Origin: Parabacteroides sp.
Lineage (GTDB): Bacteria > Bacteroidota > Bacteroidia > Bacteroidales > Tannerellaceae
Reading direction: 5' to 3'
DNA length: 64,000 nt
Assembly (NCBI GenBank): GCA_019417325.1
Contig: DXVO01000005.1
Span: 1-64,000 of the forward strand
Shown: positions 43,202 through 51,305 of the stretch, piece after piece
Position numbering within the stretch: the first letter of the stretch is position 1
Layout: every line of letters begins with the position of its first letter
Made by a program: the position numbers and the translations under genes
The notes under the pieces: model-generated
The model's input: the letters and a program-made list of their open reading frames with translations, nothing else
What the model was told of the DNA's origin: nothing
Database searches by the model: none

Positions 43202-43843
43202 ATGCGCAAGCACTTGCTTATATGGATGTTGATTTGTCTGTATGGAACGGAATACGTACATGCTCAATGGACAAAAAAAGATTCGGTGTGGCTACAGGAT
43301 GTATTGTCCGGTAAAGAGAAGCTACAACTGAATACGGAGACGATGAAAGCGATTGAGTCGGGGAATCTGATTAATATGGATAAACCGGCATCAGAAATGA
43401 AAATGGCCCCGCCTGTGGCCCCTCTTCCTATTTTAAAAGACTTTTCGGAATATGTCCAGTCGGATGATTCTACACGCAGAAAAGTAGCATTAAGAGATTT
43501 GCCTTATTCGGTATTCAGATTGTACGGACCGGACTTTAAAAAAGTCTTGCCTGTTTATCAATCTATTGTCGATGAACTTAAGGCTGATCCTCCTCGACGG
43601 TCCGGTGGCTTTTTTGATATCGGAGACCTGACCAGCCGAAAGGCACGTGCCCATCGACGAAATGTAAAACGGGATGGTACCTGGAAGGAGTATAACAATT
43701 TGCCAACTCCGGATATTATAAAAAAACGGAAAAACTTTGTGAAAGAGCATTCGGATGTATCGGCTCAGGATTCTATTTTGAAAACAGATTCAATTCAAAA
43801 GGCTGATACAAGTCGTTTGATCAGGCAAATCCCATTGAATTAA
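43202..43843 (+). CDS. exported protein, DUF4858-like
   Basis: A 213-residue protein with signal peptide (MRKHLLIWMLICLYGTEYVHA). The segment WTKKDSVWLQDVLSGKEKLQ and the later MDKPASEM region resemble DUF4858 proteins of Bacteroides; tentative. No membrane segment after the signal; a basic region (SRKARAHRRNVKRDG) near 148-162 is notable. Function unknown. It precedes a small lipoprotein gene by 91 bp. Confidence 0.7.
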   Translation: MRKHLLIWMLICLYGTEYVHAQWTKKDSVWLQDVLSGKEKLQLNTETMKAIESGNLINMDKPASEMKMAPPVAPLPILKDFSEYVQSDDSTRRKVALRDLPYSVFRLYGPDFKKVLPVYQSIVDELKADPPRRSGGFFDIGDLTSRKARAHRRNVKRDGTWKEYNNLPTPDIIKKRKNFVKEHSDVSAQDSILKTDSIQKADTSRLIRQIPLN

Positions 43844-43934
43844 GTTTTTTTTGGAAAAAAATGACGCTTTTCTGCAACAATTTCATGTTAAAATACGTCT
43901 TATATTATATAAGAATAATTAAAGACAAAACCTC

Positions 43935-44441
43935 ATGACAAAGTATCAACTTATAACTACAATATTAGCACTGATAATAATGGCTTTCTTAGGCTCATGT
44001 AGCAGTGAAGATTTCTCCGAGCCGGACGTACTGAAAGTTACTCCCGAATTAAGAGCACGCATCGATATGGGAATGAAGCTGGTTCCCCGTTCTGAAAAGA
44101 ATACTTTCGATGAAAAGTTTTTCGCATTTCTCAATAAATGTGATGAAATGGGAATGGACAAGACTCCTTATCAATATATGGAAACCAAAGAATATAAGGA
44201 GTTTAAAGAGTATATGAAAAATTCTTCCACCATGACCTCTTATCTCTTGATGAACCGGTATCTGAAACGGAATCCTTCCTTTTTCTCCTTTATTCTGGAG
44301 GATTTGATGGATTCTGCCTATCCCGGAACGGTCGATGTGATAGCCGATCGGATGAAATCATCAACGACCGTACGGGAAAGTATGGATTTATATCCCCAGG
44401 TTTGTTTGGAAATCTGGTTGGATACAGTAGAAAATCATTAA
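43935..44441 (+). CDS. small surface lipoprotein, unknown function
   Basis: A 168-residue lipoprotein: lipobox FLGSCSSEDFSEPD, with acidic residues after the Cys as in surface-exported lipoproteins. The rest is predicted helical and charged (KEYKEFKEYMKNS). I do not recognise a domain. It ends 2 bp before the stop of the convergent DPP-type peptidase. Confidence 0.75.
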   Translation: MTKYQLITTILALIIMAFLGSCSSEDFSEPDVLKVTPELRARIDMGMKLVPRSEKNTFDEKFFAFLNKCDEMGMDKTPYQYMETKEYKEFKEYMKNSSTMTSYLLMNRYLKRNPSFFSFILEDLMDSAYPGTVDVIADRMKSSTTVRESMDLYPQVCLEIWLDTVENH

Positions 44442-44443
44442 AA

Positions 44444-46576
44444 TTATTCCCATTCGGGAACTTCCTGGTTTAACAGGTTTTTTACAAAAAAGTCGTGTAT
44501 ACGATGCATTTCGTAGCTGCCTCCTAAACTATGCCCCTTTCCTGGTAAGTAAAGTTGTTCAAAATTCTTATTGGCTTTTATCAAAGCATTGACCACTTGT
44601 AATGTGGATGCCGGATCTACATTGTCATCCAGTTCTCCGTTAATAAGCATTAGCCTGCCTTTGAGCCTCCATGCATTGTCTACATTGGATGAGGCACTGT
44701 ATGAGGTGTCGATAGGATAACCCATCCATTGTTCATTCCACCATATTTTATCCATTCTGTTATCGTGGCATCCGCAAAGGGCAACAGCTACTTTATAAAA
44801 GTCATTGTGGAAAAGCAGTGCTGCCATTGCATTTTGTCCACCAGCCGACCAGCCGTAAATACCTACCCGTGATGTATCCATATAAGGATATTTTTTTGCG
44901 GCAGACTTTATCCAGGCGATACGGTCAGGGAAACCCGCATCTTTCAAGTTTTTCCAGCATACATCGTGGAAAGCCTTAGAACGGTTAGCCGTACCCATAC
45001 CATCGATAGATACAACAATGAAACCTAATTCAGCCAAACGGGAAATCAGATGGTGTGCAGCTTTGAAGTCTTTATCTACATGCGAATCGTGAGGGCCTGC
45101 ATAAATCATTTCTACGACCGGATAGCTTTTGGTCGCATCGAAATGACTGGGGCGGTAAATATTTCCCCATATGTCGGTTTTACCGTCTCTGCCTTTAGCA
45201 CAAAATACTTCGGGCATTTGCCAACCGGCAGGAAGGGCACTGATATCACATTGTTGTAAAACCGTAACCAGGGAAGCATCTTTTGTTCGTTTCAACTGAC
45301 TGACTGGAGGAAGGTCCGGGCGGGAATAAACATCTGTGAAGAAACAACGGTCAGCTGAAAGTGTTACATGATGGTTCCCGTTTTCCGGAGTCATATCCAT
45401 AAAGCCGGTGCCATCCAGGTTGATACGACAATAATGCAAGTTATAGGGGTCTTCTTCTTTATTGAATCCTGACGCTGTAAAATAGACTGTACGGTTGGCT
45501 TCATCCACATGGTCGACGTCACGGACCACCCATTCGCCACGTGTTACCTGTTGTTTTATATTTCCGTTCGTTCCGTCAATCAGATAAAGATGGCGCCAAC
45601 CATCGCGTTCTGATATCCAAAGTATTTCCTTTCCATCATTTAGGTCATAACGGAAATTCCGGTAGTATTGGATGAATGTATTGGTTTGTTCATCGACCAA
45701 AGGACGAATATTACCATTTGTCGCATTTACTTCGGCTATCATGTAGCGTTGGTGTCCGCGTTGATTATATTCGAAAGTAAAAGCACGGCTATCTTTTCTC
45801 CATCCGGTCAGGAAGAGGTAGTATTGATTTTCAAAAGGAGCCGTATCCAGTGAGATTTGTTTTCGTTCTGCTACATCGAAAAGGACAGGAAGATAGATTG
45901 GTAACACATCCCCGGGCTTGGCATAATCCCGCCATTGTAAAATTGGTTGGCGTTGGCTTTCCGGACTGGATTCGATAAGAGGGATGCGACGTTCTGTAAC
46001 ATCCCTGACTTTAACTGTAGCCAATTTCCTGGAATCGGGAGACCAGCAGATGGAGAAACCATCGTAGCGGAGATTAGTCGTTCCGTCAGTAGTTAAAGCG
46101 ATTTCTTCTTTTTTCTTGTTTTTGCTGCTATCGGTTGTGGTGATATATAGATTGTTGTCTTTGATATATGCCTCCCATTGTTTGTCAGGAGAGACAACAG
46201 GTACCGGGATTTCTTCTTTCTTGTTCCGGTATTTATTTTCAGGCTCTTCCTTTAGCAGGAAATCCGCCAGCTTTTTTTGTTTCCCGGAGAAGAAGGTTGC
46301 TAATTTCTTTTTGTCGGTAGCCCGTTGCTGCTTACCGTTTTCTGCATTTACCAAGTAGTAGAAGTCTCCTTCTTTCTCATGGTTCTTGTACCAGAAATAA
46401 TGGGAACTGTCCACCCATGCCGGGCGGATTGCCGGTGAATATACACGTTCGGTACACTTCAAAAAAGTGTCCACACGCTGGTAATCGGAACGTGTAACCT
46501 GTGCCGAAAGTTTCATTGCTGCAGGTAGTACGACAGCAAGGCATAGGCTTTTGACAAGTATGGTAGCTGTTTTCAT
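44444..46576 (-). CDS. dipeptidyl-peptidase IV-like S9B serine peptidase
   Basis: A 710-residue exported peptidase (signal ending AMKLSAQ). The N-terminal DPP IV-type propeller covers ~45-430. The hydrolase domain has S577 in GWSAGGQN, D650 in GELDDNVDP and H682 in GKGHSLGG. The family removes dipeptides from peptide N-termini, often after Pro or Ala; whether specificity is prolyl here is unclear because the serine motif is GWSAGG rather than the usual GWSYGG. Third gene of a probable transcript with the hybrid kinase and nudC (gaps ~40 bp). Confidence 0.9.
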   Translation of the reverse strand: MKTATILVKSLCLAVVLPAAMKLSAQVTRSDYQRVDTFLKCTERVYSPAIRPAWVDSSHYFWYKNHEKEGDFYYLVNAENGKQQRATDKKKLATFFSGKQKKLADFLLKEEPENKYRNKKEEIPVPVVSPDKQWEAYIKDNNLYITTTDSSKNKKKEEIALTTDGTTNLRYDGFSICWSPDSRKLATVKVRDVTERRIPLIESSPESQRQPILQWRDYAKPGDVLPIYLPVLFDVAERKQISLDTAPFENQYYLFLTGWRKDSRAFTFEYNQRGHQRYMIAEVNATNGNIRPLVDEQTNTFIQYYRNFRYDLNDGKEILWISERDGWRHLYLIDGTNGNIKQQVTRGEWVVRDVDHVDEANRTVYFTASGFNKEEDPYNLHYCRINLDGTGFMDMTPENGNHHVTLSADRCFFTDVYSRPDLPPVSQLKRTKDASLVTVLQQCDISALPAGWQMPEVFCAKGRDGKTDIWGNIYRPSHFDATKSYPVVEMIYAGPHDSHVDKDFKAAHHLISRLAELGFIVVSIDGMGTANRSKAFHDVCWKNLKDAGFPDRIAWIKSAAKKYPYMDTSRVGIYGWSAGGQNAMAALLFHNDFYKVAVALCGCHDNRMDKIWWNEQWMGYPIDTSYSASSNVDNAWRLKGRLMLINGELDDNVDPASTLQVVNALIKANKNFEQLYLPGKGHSLGGSYEMHRIHDFFVKNLLNQEVPEWE

Positions 46577-46618
46577 AATAAGAGTTTATTTAATTTTTAA
46601 ACACACTGATAGCAATTG

Positions 46619-47398
46619 TTATTCTTGTTGTTCCACCCACCAGTCTATCATTTTACGTGCCAGACTTAATTTTCTGGGTATCTGGGGCAGATTGTCTTTT
46701 GTATAAAAGTTTCCTGAACTTAGTTCTTCTTTTTGTAATTTTAGTTCTCCACTGACATAATCGGCAATGAAGCCTATCATCAGATTGCTGGGATAGGGCC
46801 ATGGCTGGTTCCCCCAATACCGGATATTGTTTATTTTCAGACCCGTTTCTTCCTTTACTTCCCGTTCTACGCATTGTTCCAGTGTTTCGCCGGTTTCCAG
46901 AAAGCCTGCAACTAATCCGTTGAACGTGCCTTTGAAATTATGAGCATGTACCAACAAGATGGAGTCTTCCTTTTGTATCAATACAAGGATAGCGGGTGAA
47001 ACAGCCGGAAACATTTCATATTGGCAGGACGGACACTTTTTTGAAATAAGGGAGGCCTGCTTCATTTTGGTTCCGCATACCGGGCAAAACTGACTGTGTT
47101 TGTCCCAAAAAATGATTTCAGAGGCTTTTCCTCCCAGTTCATACATATGTTTGTCTATGAAATCATAGGAGGCACGTAATCCCATGGATGTGAAGTTTTC
47201 CGTTTCAGGCAGCGGGGTATCTGTATATGCTGCCATAATGGTTGTCCCGTCCGGTATTTCTACCGGAAGAATGTGGGTCACCTGTATCGGAGCTTCTTTA
47301 CAGAAGGGGATAGTATAAGTCTCGTTTTCTTTTTGAAGTAAAATCTGGTCGCCAAAAAATATGAACCAGTAAAAGGAGTTATTATCTGACGTATTCAT
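46619..47398 (-). CDS. nudC: NAD(+) diphosphatase / NADH pyrophosphatase
   Basis: A 259-residue Nudix enzyme. The zinc ribbon uses CPVCG...CPSC (around residues 98-120). The Nudix box is GFLETGETLEQCVEREVKEE(TGL), matching GX5EX7REUXEEXGU. The NudC signature QPWPYPSNLM follows, distinguishing it from other Nudix families. It cleaves NADH or NAD into NMN(H) and AMP, and can decap NAD-capped RNA. It lies between the hybrid kinase and the DPP-type peptidase. Confidence 0.94.
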   Translation of the reverse strand: MNTSDNNSFYWFIFFGDQILLQKENETYTIPFCKEAPIQVTHILPVEIPDGTTIMAAYTDTPLPETENFTSMGLRASYDFIDKHMYELGGKASEIIFWDKHSQFCPVCGTKMKQASLISKKCPSCQYEMFPAVSPAILVLIQKEDSILLVHAHNFKGTFNGLVAGFLETGETLEQCVEREVKEETGLKINNIRYWGNQPWPYPSNLMIGFIADYVSGELKLQKEELSSGNFYTKDNLPQIPRKLSLARKMIDWWVEQQE

Positions 47399-47438
47399 TT
47401 ATATATTTATTTGCTTAAGCAAAGATAGGGTATAATTT

Positions 47439-50093
47439 CTATGAAAGAAATTTGTTCAGTCGTAGTTTTAGCTCAAAAGGTTTAATCGGCTTGGATATAT
47501 AGCCATTGAAACCATTTTGTTTTACCCGTTGCTCATCCTCGGCAAATGCAAAAGCGGTAACTGCAATAATAGGTATTTTCTGGTCTTCTTCCCTGATTAT
47601 AGCCGTGGCTTCGTACCCATTCATTTCCGGCATTTTTAAATCCATTAAAATCAAGCTGGGATGATGTTGTCTGTATAGTTCTACTGCTTCTTTTCCGTTG
47701 TGTGCATGCAGAAGGTTATAATCCTTAAGCAGTGCATGGATCAAAATGTAGTTACTCTCATTATCTTCGGCAACCAACAAGGTAATATCTTTTTGCTGTT
47801 TGGATGCAGTGGACTGGGATATGGTGACTATTTCTTCTGTACTTTTATCCTGTATGATAGTATCCGGCAGGGTGAACCAGAATGTAGAACCTTTGCCGTA
47901 TTCGGATTCTACGCCGATTTCTCCGTTGAGCTTTTTAATAATCATTTGGCAAATAGATAAGCCTAAACCCGTACCCTGTGCAAAACTGTTTAATTTCACG
48001 AACCGGTTGAATACCGTCTTTTTTTTCTCTGCCTCGATACCACATCCGGTATCACTTACATAGAAGTATAATTTATCCTCTTCATGACGATATCCGAAAT
48101 GTATATGTCCTTGTGCCGTAAATTTGATGGAATTGTTGATAAAGTTTGTAATGACCTGTGCCAAACGGTTTTTGTCTGTTGATATTATACAATTCGGAAT
48201 ATTTTCTACGAATGAGATTTTTACTCCTTCGGCTGCCTTTATCTGGGATGTTTGTTCTATGTCTGAGAAGAGTTGGTTGATATCTATTTGTGAATTAATA
48301 AACTCCAATGTTCCGGCCTCGATTTTGGCAACATCCAGTATATCATTGATTAATTGCAACAATAATTCGTTGTTGCTGTTGATGATATTCAGATAATCAT
48401 TACGCTCATCATCATTTTCGGCGATTGTCAATAAGGTAGAGAAACCGACTATCGCATTCAGAGGAGTACGGATTTCATGACTCATATTGGCAAGAAATGC
48501 CGATTTCAGGCGGTCGGATTCTTCTGCTTTCTCTTTTGCCTTGCGGAGTTCTATTTCTCCTTGTTTCTGTTTGGTGATATCTTCTTTTTTGAAGATGAGC
48601 CCTAATAAGTTCCCCTCCTTATCCAGAACCGGGTTTGCCAGGGAATGGATAAATTGTCCGGGATGGCATTCCCTGACAAGTTCTGCCTTTTGTTTGTTTT
48701 CCATAGCCTGCATAATAATACAGTTGTCGCAATAAGGCTTTTGATTGTCTGGAATAATACAGCAATGTTTCTCTCCGTATTGCGGAAAACAAGGCATTTG
48801 TATATCATTCTCCCATTTAACGGAATAATCCGGATTAATAAAACGGATGGATGCCTGGATATTATTTAAAATGACTGTATTGTCACTCTGTAAATCAAGC
48901 AGTTTATTCTTTATGCGGCTGGTACGTGCAAAGAAATAAAGTATCGTAACTAAGAATATGAATAAGACTCCGGCTAAAATCAATAAGATTTCAAATTTAT
49001 ATTGTACGAAGAGTCCTAACTCCGTATTGATTAATTTTGAAGAAGGTGGGAGATTCTCTATCGGAATGTGTAATTCTTTTAACTTTTTAGCATCAAAAGT
49101 ATAAACATTGGGAATGACCTGCGGATATATATCTTTCGACGGGTTTTTTAAAATCTCGACAGCCTGGCTTGCCAGATCTTTTCCGATTGAACGGTATTCG
49201 GGAATATATCCTCCTATAGCCCAGTGGCCTAAACCTATGGATGTAAGTGAGAATGCAGGTATTCTGGTATTTGCAAGCATCATTGTATAGGTTGCGTTAC
49301 CCATATAATATCCGTCATTTACATCGACACGCCAGGTTCCTAACATGATTACTGTATTTTCCGGGAGCGACTTTATTTGCTCTATAATATTGTAAAGGTC
49401 GTTTTTCCGTCCGTCAAGAGGAATGAAGTTTAAACCTTTTATTTTTGAAATTTCTTGTCTGACAAAGGATTGTAGAGCTAAACCTCCATAACTGTTATCT
49501 GTGATAAGAGCTATATTTTGAGTTTTAGGATATAACTTGCGGGCAAGTTCTACATTCGCTTTGACATTATAGGAATATACAAATCCTCCAATACGGTGCT
49601 TTTTCTCTTTGAAGTGGTCGATATCGATACTACTGGGTTCCCAATGGGCAATGTTGATGTTGCTGTCCGGTAATAATACAGCGTTACGGCTGACCATACC
49701 ACACAATACAGGAGTGTTTTTTGTGTTCTGATCATTGAGGGAGAGATAGGAAGTCCATCCTTCTTGTCCAAGAATAACAATTAACAAAGGGGCGTTTTCT
49801 CCCTGGTATTTGTTTAGGAGAGTACGTATTTTATTTTTCCATAAAGACGCTTCGGGAAGGCTTTTGCAGTTCATGTTTTCGATTACGACAGGAGCATTTC
49901 CTCCCAGACGTTTATATTCGTCCATGAACTCCGATATGTTTTGCGTTGTGTTCCGGGTATCCGGATTATATGAACTGATGATCAGAATAGGGCTACCGTT
50001 GTCTGCAGAAACATCACATATATGTAAAGAGCATATTATGCATATAAGCATGAGTCTGAGTGTTGTTATTTTAATCGCTGATAGCTTAGTCAT
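47439..50093 (-). CDS. hybrid sensor histidine kinase with ABC-binding-protein-like periplasmic sensor
   Basis: An 884-residue protein from the ATG at 50093; the longer frame would start inside the -7 box TACTTTTG at 50151-50158. A signal or first helix (~10-28) is followed by a ~330-residue periplasmic domain like ABC sugar/peptide-type binding proteins (PILIISSYNPDTRN). TM at ~367-388. A PAS-like domain (~405-510) carries five Cys (C435, C444, C445, C455, C458). HisKA has H539 in ANMSHEIRTPLNA; HATPase follows; the receiver has D818 in ILMDLKMPEMNG. There is no output DNA-binding domain, so a separate partner must receive the signal. Confidence 0.9.
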   Translation of the reverse strand: MTKLSAIKITTLRLMLICIICSLHICDVSADNGSPILIISSYNPDTRNTTQNISEFMDEYKRLGGNAPVVIENMNCKSLPEASLWKNKIRTLLNKYQGENAPLLIVILGQEGWTSYLSLNDQNTKNTPVLCGMVSRNAVLLPDSNINIAHWEPSSIDIDHFKEKKHRIGGFVYSYNVKANVELARKLYPKTQNIALITDNSYGGLALQSFVRQEISKIKGLNFIPLDGRKNDLYNIIEQIKSLPENTVIMLGTWRVDVNDGYYMGNATYTMMLANTRIPAFSLTSIGLGHWAIGGYIPEYRSIGKDLASQAVEILKNPSKDIYPQVIPNVYTFDAKKLKELHIPIENLPPSSKLINTELGLFVQYKFEILLILAGVLFIFLVTILYFFARTSRIKNKLLDLQSDNTVILNNIQASIRFINPDYSVKWENDIQMPCFPQYGEKHCCIIPDNQKPYCDNCIIMQAMENKQKAELVRECHPGQFIHSLANPVLDKEGNLLGLIFKKEDITKQKQGEIELRKAKEKAEESDRLKSAFLANMSHEIRTPLNAIVGFSTLLTIAENDDERNDYLNIINSNNELLLQLINDILDVAKIEAGTLEFINSQIDINQLFSDIEQTSQIKAAEGVKISFVENIPNCIISTDKNRLAQVITNFINNSIKFTAQGHIHFGYRHEEDKLYFYVSDTGCGIEAEKKKTVFNRFVKLNSFAQGTGLGLSICQMIIKKLNGEIGVESEYGKGSTFWFTLPDTIIQDKSTEEIVTISQSTASKQQKDITLLVAEDNESNYILIHALLKDYNLLHAHNGKEAVELYRQHHPSLILMDLKMPEMNGYEATAIIREEDQKIPIIAVTAFAFAEDEQRVKQNGFNGYISKPIKPFELKLRLNKFLS

Positions 50094-50209
50094 GTAGTAC
50101 GATGTTTTGAACAATATGGACACTTCCCGTCCTAATAATTGTATCTGGTGCAAAAGTAGCTTATTTTTTGCATAAAGCCATTAAAATAAGCTATTTTCTG
50201 TGTCTGTCT

Positions 50210-50238
50210 TTTGATGTACAAGTGTTTCGTTATCTTTG
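50210..50238 (+). promoter_or_regulatory. mnmD promoter
   Basis: TTTG at 50210-50213 and TATCTTTG at 50231-50238 (17-nt spacer, slightly short). The -7 box overlaps the first codon of the longest mnmD frame (50236), which places the true start at 50260. Confidence 0.62.
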
Positions 50239-50259
50239 TACTCTTATTTTTATCATAAC

Positions 50260-50931
50260 ATGAAAGATAATCAAATGAACAGGGAGCTTCAACTGACTGC
50301 AGATGGTAGCCATACGTTGTTTATTCCTGAAATGGATGAGCACTATCATTCTGTAAACGGGGCCGTTCAGGAGTCCCGCCATGTCTTTATTGAAGCGGGA
50401 TTACATCAATTACAGAAAAAAAAGATCAATGTGTTTGAAATCGGTTTCGGTACAGGATTGAATGCCTTGCTGACCCTGTTGGACACGGATATGAACGGAT
50501 TATCTGTTTGCTATTATTCTATGGAGCGGTATCCGCTGCCGGCAGAATTAGTAAAAAGCTTGAATTACGGGGAGTTGGTTTGTGCTGAACGGAAAGATTT
50601 GTTCCAGAAGCTACATGCAGTTCCGTGGGATATCCCAGTGCAGATAACGGATCATTTTACATTGTGTAAGATTCAGGGAGATAGTAATCTGTTAGATTTC
50701 CCGGACTCAGTGGATTTGGTCTATTTTGATGCATTTGCTCCGGATAAGCAACCGGAGATGTGGAATCATGAAGTGTTTGGAAAGTTGTATACAGCTATGA
50801 ATAAAGGAGGTGTTTTAACCACATATTGTGCGAAAGGAGTAGTTCGGCGTATGATGAAAGAGGCCGGGTTCTCTGTTGAAAGAATACCCGGCCCCCCTGG
50901 AAAACGCGAAATGCTCCGCGCTATAAAATAG
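50260..50931 (+). CDS. mnmD: tRNA 5-methylaminomethyl-2-thiouridine methyltransferase
   Basis: A 223-residue SAM-dependent enzyme that performs the last methylation in forming mnm5s2U at the tRNA wobble position. SAM motif FEIGFGTGLNALLTL (~46-60) and family motif VYFDAFAPDKQPEMW (~150-164). It is the stand-alone MnmD form without the FAD domain of the fused MnmC. Its 3' end overlaps the convergent trxA by 11 bp. Confidence 0.93.
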   Translation: MKDNQMNRELQLTADGSHTLFIPEMDEHYHSVNGAVQESRHVFIEAGLHQLQKKKINVFEIGFGTGLNALLTLLDTDMNGLSVCYYSMERYPLPAELVKSLNYGELVCAERKDLFQKLHAVPWDIPVQITDHFTLCKIQGDSNLLDFPDSVDLVYFDAFAPDKQPEMWNHEVFGKLYTAMNKGGVLTTYCAKGVVRRMMKEAGFSVERIPGPPGKREMLRAIK

Positions 50932-51235
50932 CTTCGATTTTAGAAACAAAAGTAGGTTTAGGAGCTGCTCCGACCTGCTTGTCTACCATTTTTCCGTCTT
51001 TAAAGAATAAAACGGTAGGGATATTGCGGATACCGAACTGGGCAACAACATCATTATTGTTGTCTACGTCCATTTTGCCTATGGTGACACGGCCTTCATA
51101 TTCACCGGCCAATTCGTCAATGATAGGACCAACCATGCGGCAAGGACCGCACCACTCTGCCCAAAAGTCAAGAACCATGGGCTTTCCGGAGTTTACCAAC
51201 TCTTCAAAATTTGCATCTGTTACTTCTAATGCCAT
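50921..51235 (-). CDS. trxA: thioredoxin
   Basis: A 104-residue thioredoxin with the active site C29-G-P-C32 (FWAEWCGPCRMVGP), cis-Pro segment RNIPTVLFF and normal length. Cytoplasmic disulfide reductase. A -7 box TATTTTTG (minus, 51273-51280) lies 37 bp upstream, so it can be transcribed separately from dnaE. Confidence 0.96.
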   Translation of the reverse strand: MALEVTDANFEELVNSGKPMVLDFWAEWCGPCRMVGPIIDELAGEYEGRVTIGKMDVDNNNDVVAQFGIRNIPTVLFFKDGKMVDKQVGAAPKPTFVSKIEAIL

Positions 51236-51265
51236 ACTATGTATCTATTTAATTTGTTTCTAATT

Positions 51266-51299
51266 AGCGTGCCAAAAATACGAATTCTTTCAGCACGCT
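51266..51299 (-). promoter_or_regulatory. trxA -7 box inside an inverted repeat after dnaE
   Basis: AGCGTGC (51266-51272) and GCACGCT (51293-51299) can pair and may mark the end of dnaE. The 20-nt loop contains the trxA -7 box TATTTTTG (51273-51280), so terminator and promoter overlap. Confidence 0.5.
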
Positions 51300-51305
51300 C
51301 CAATA

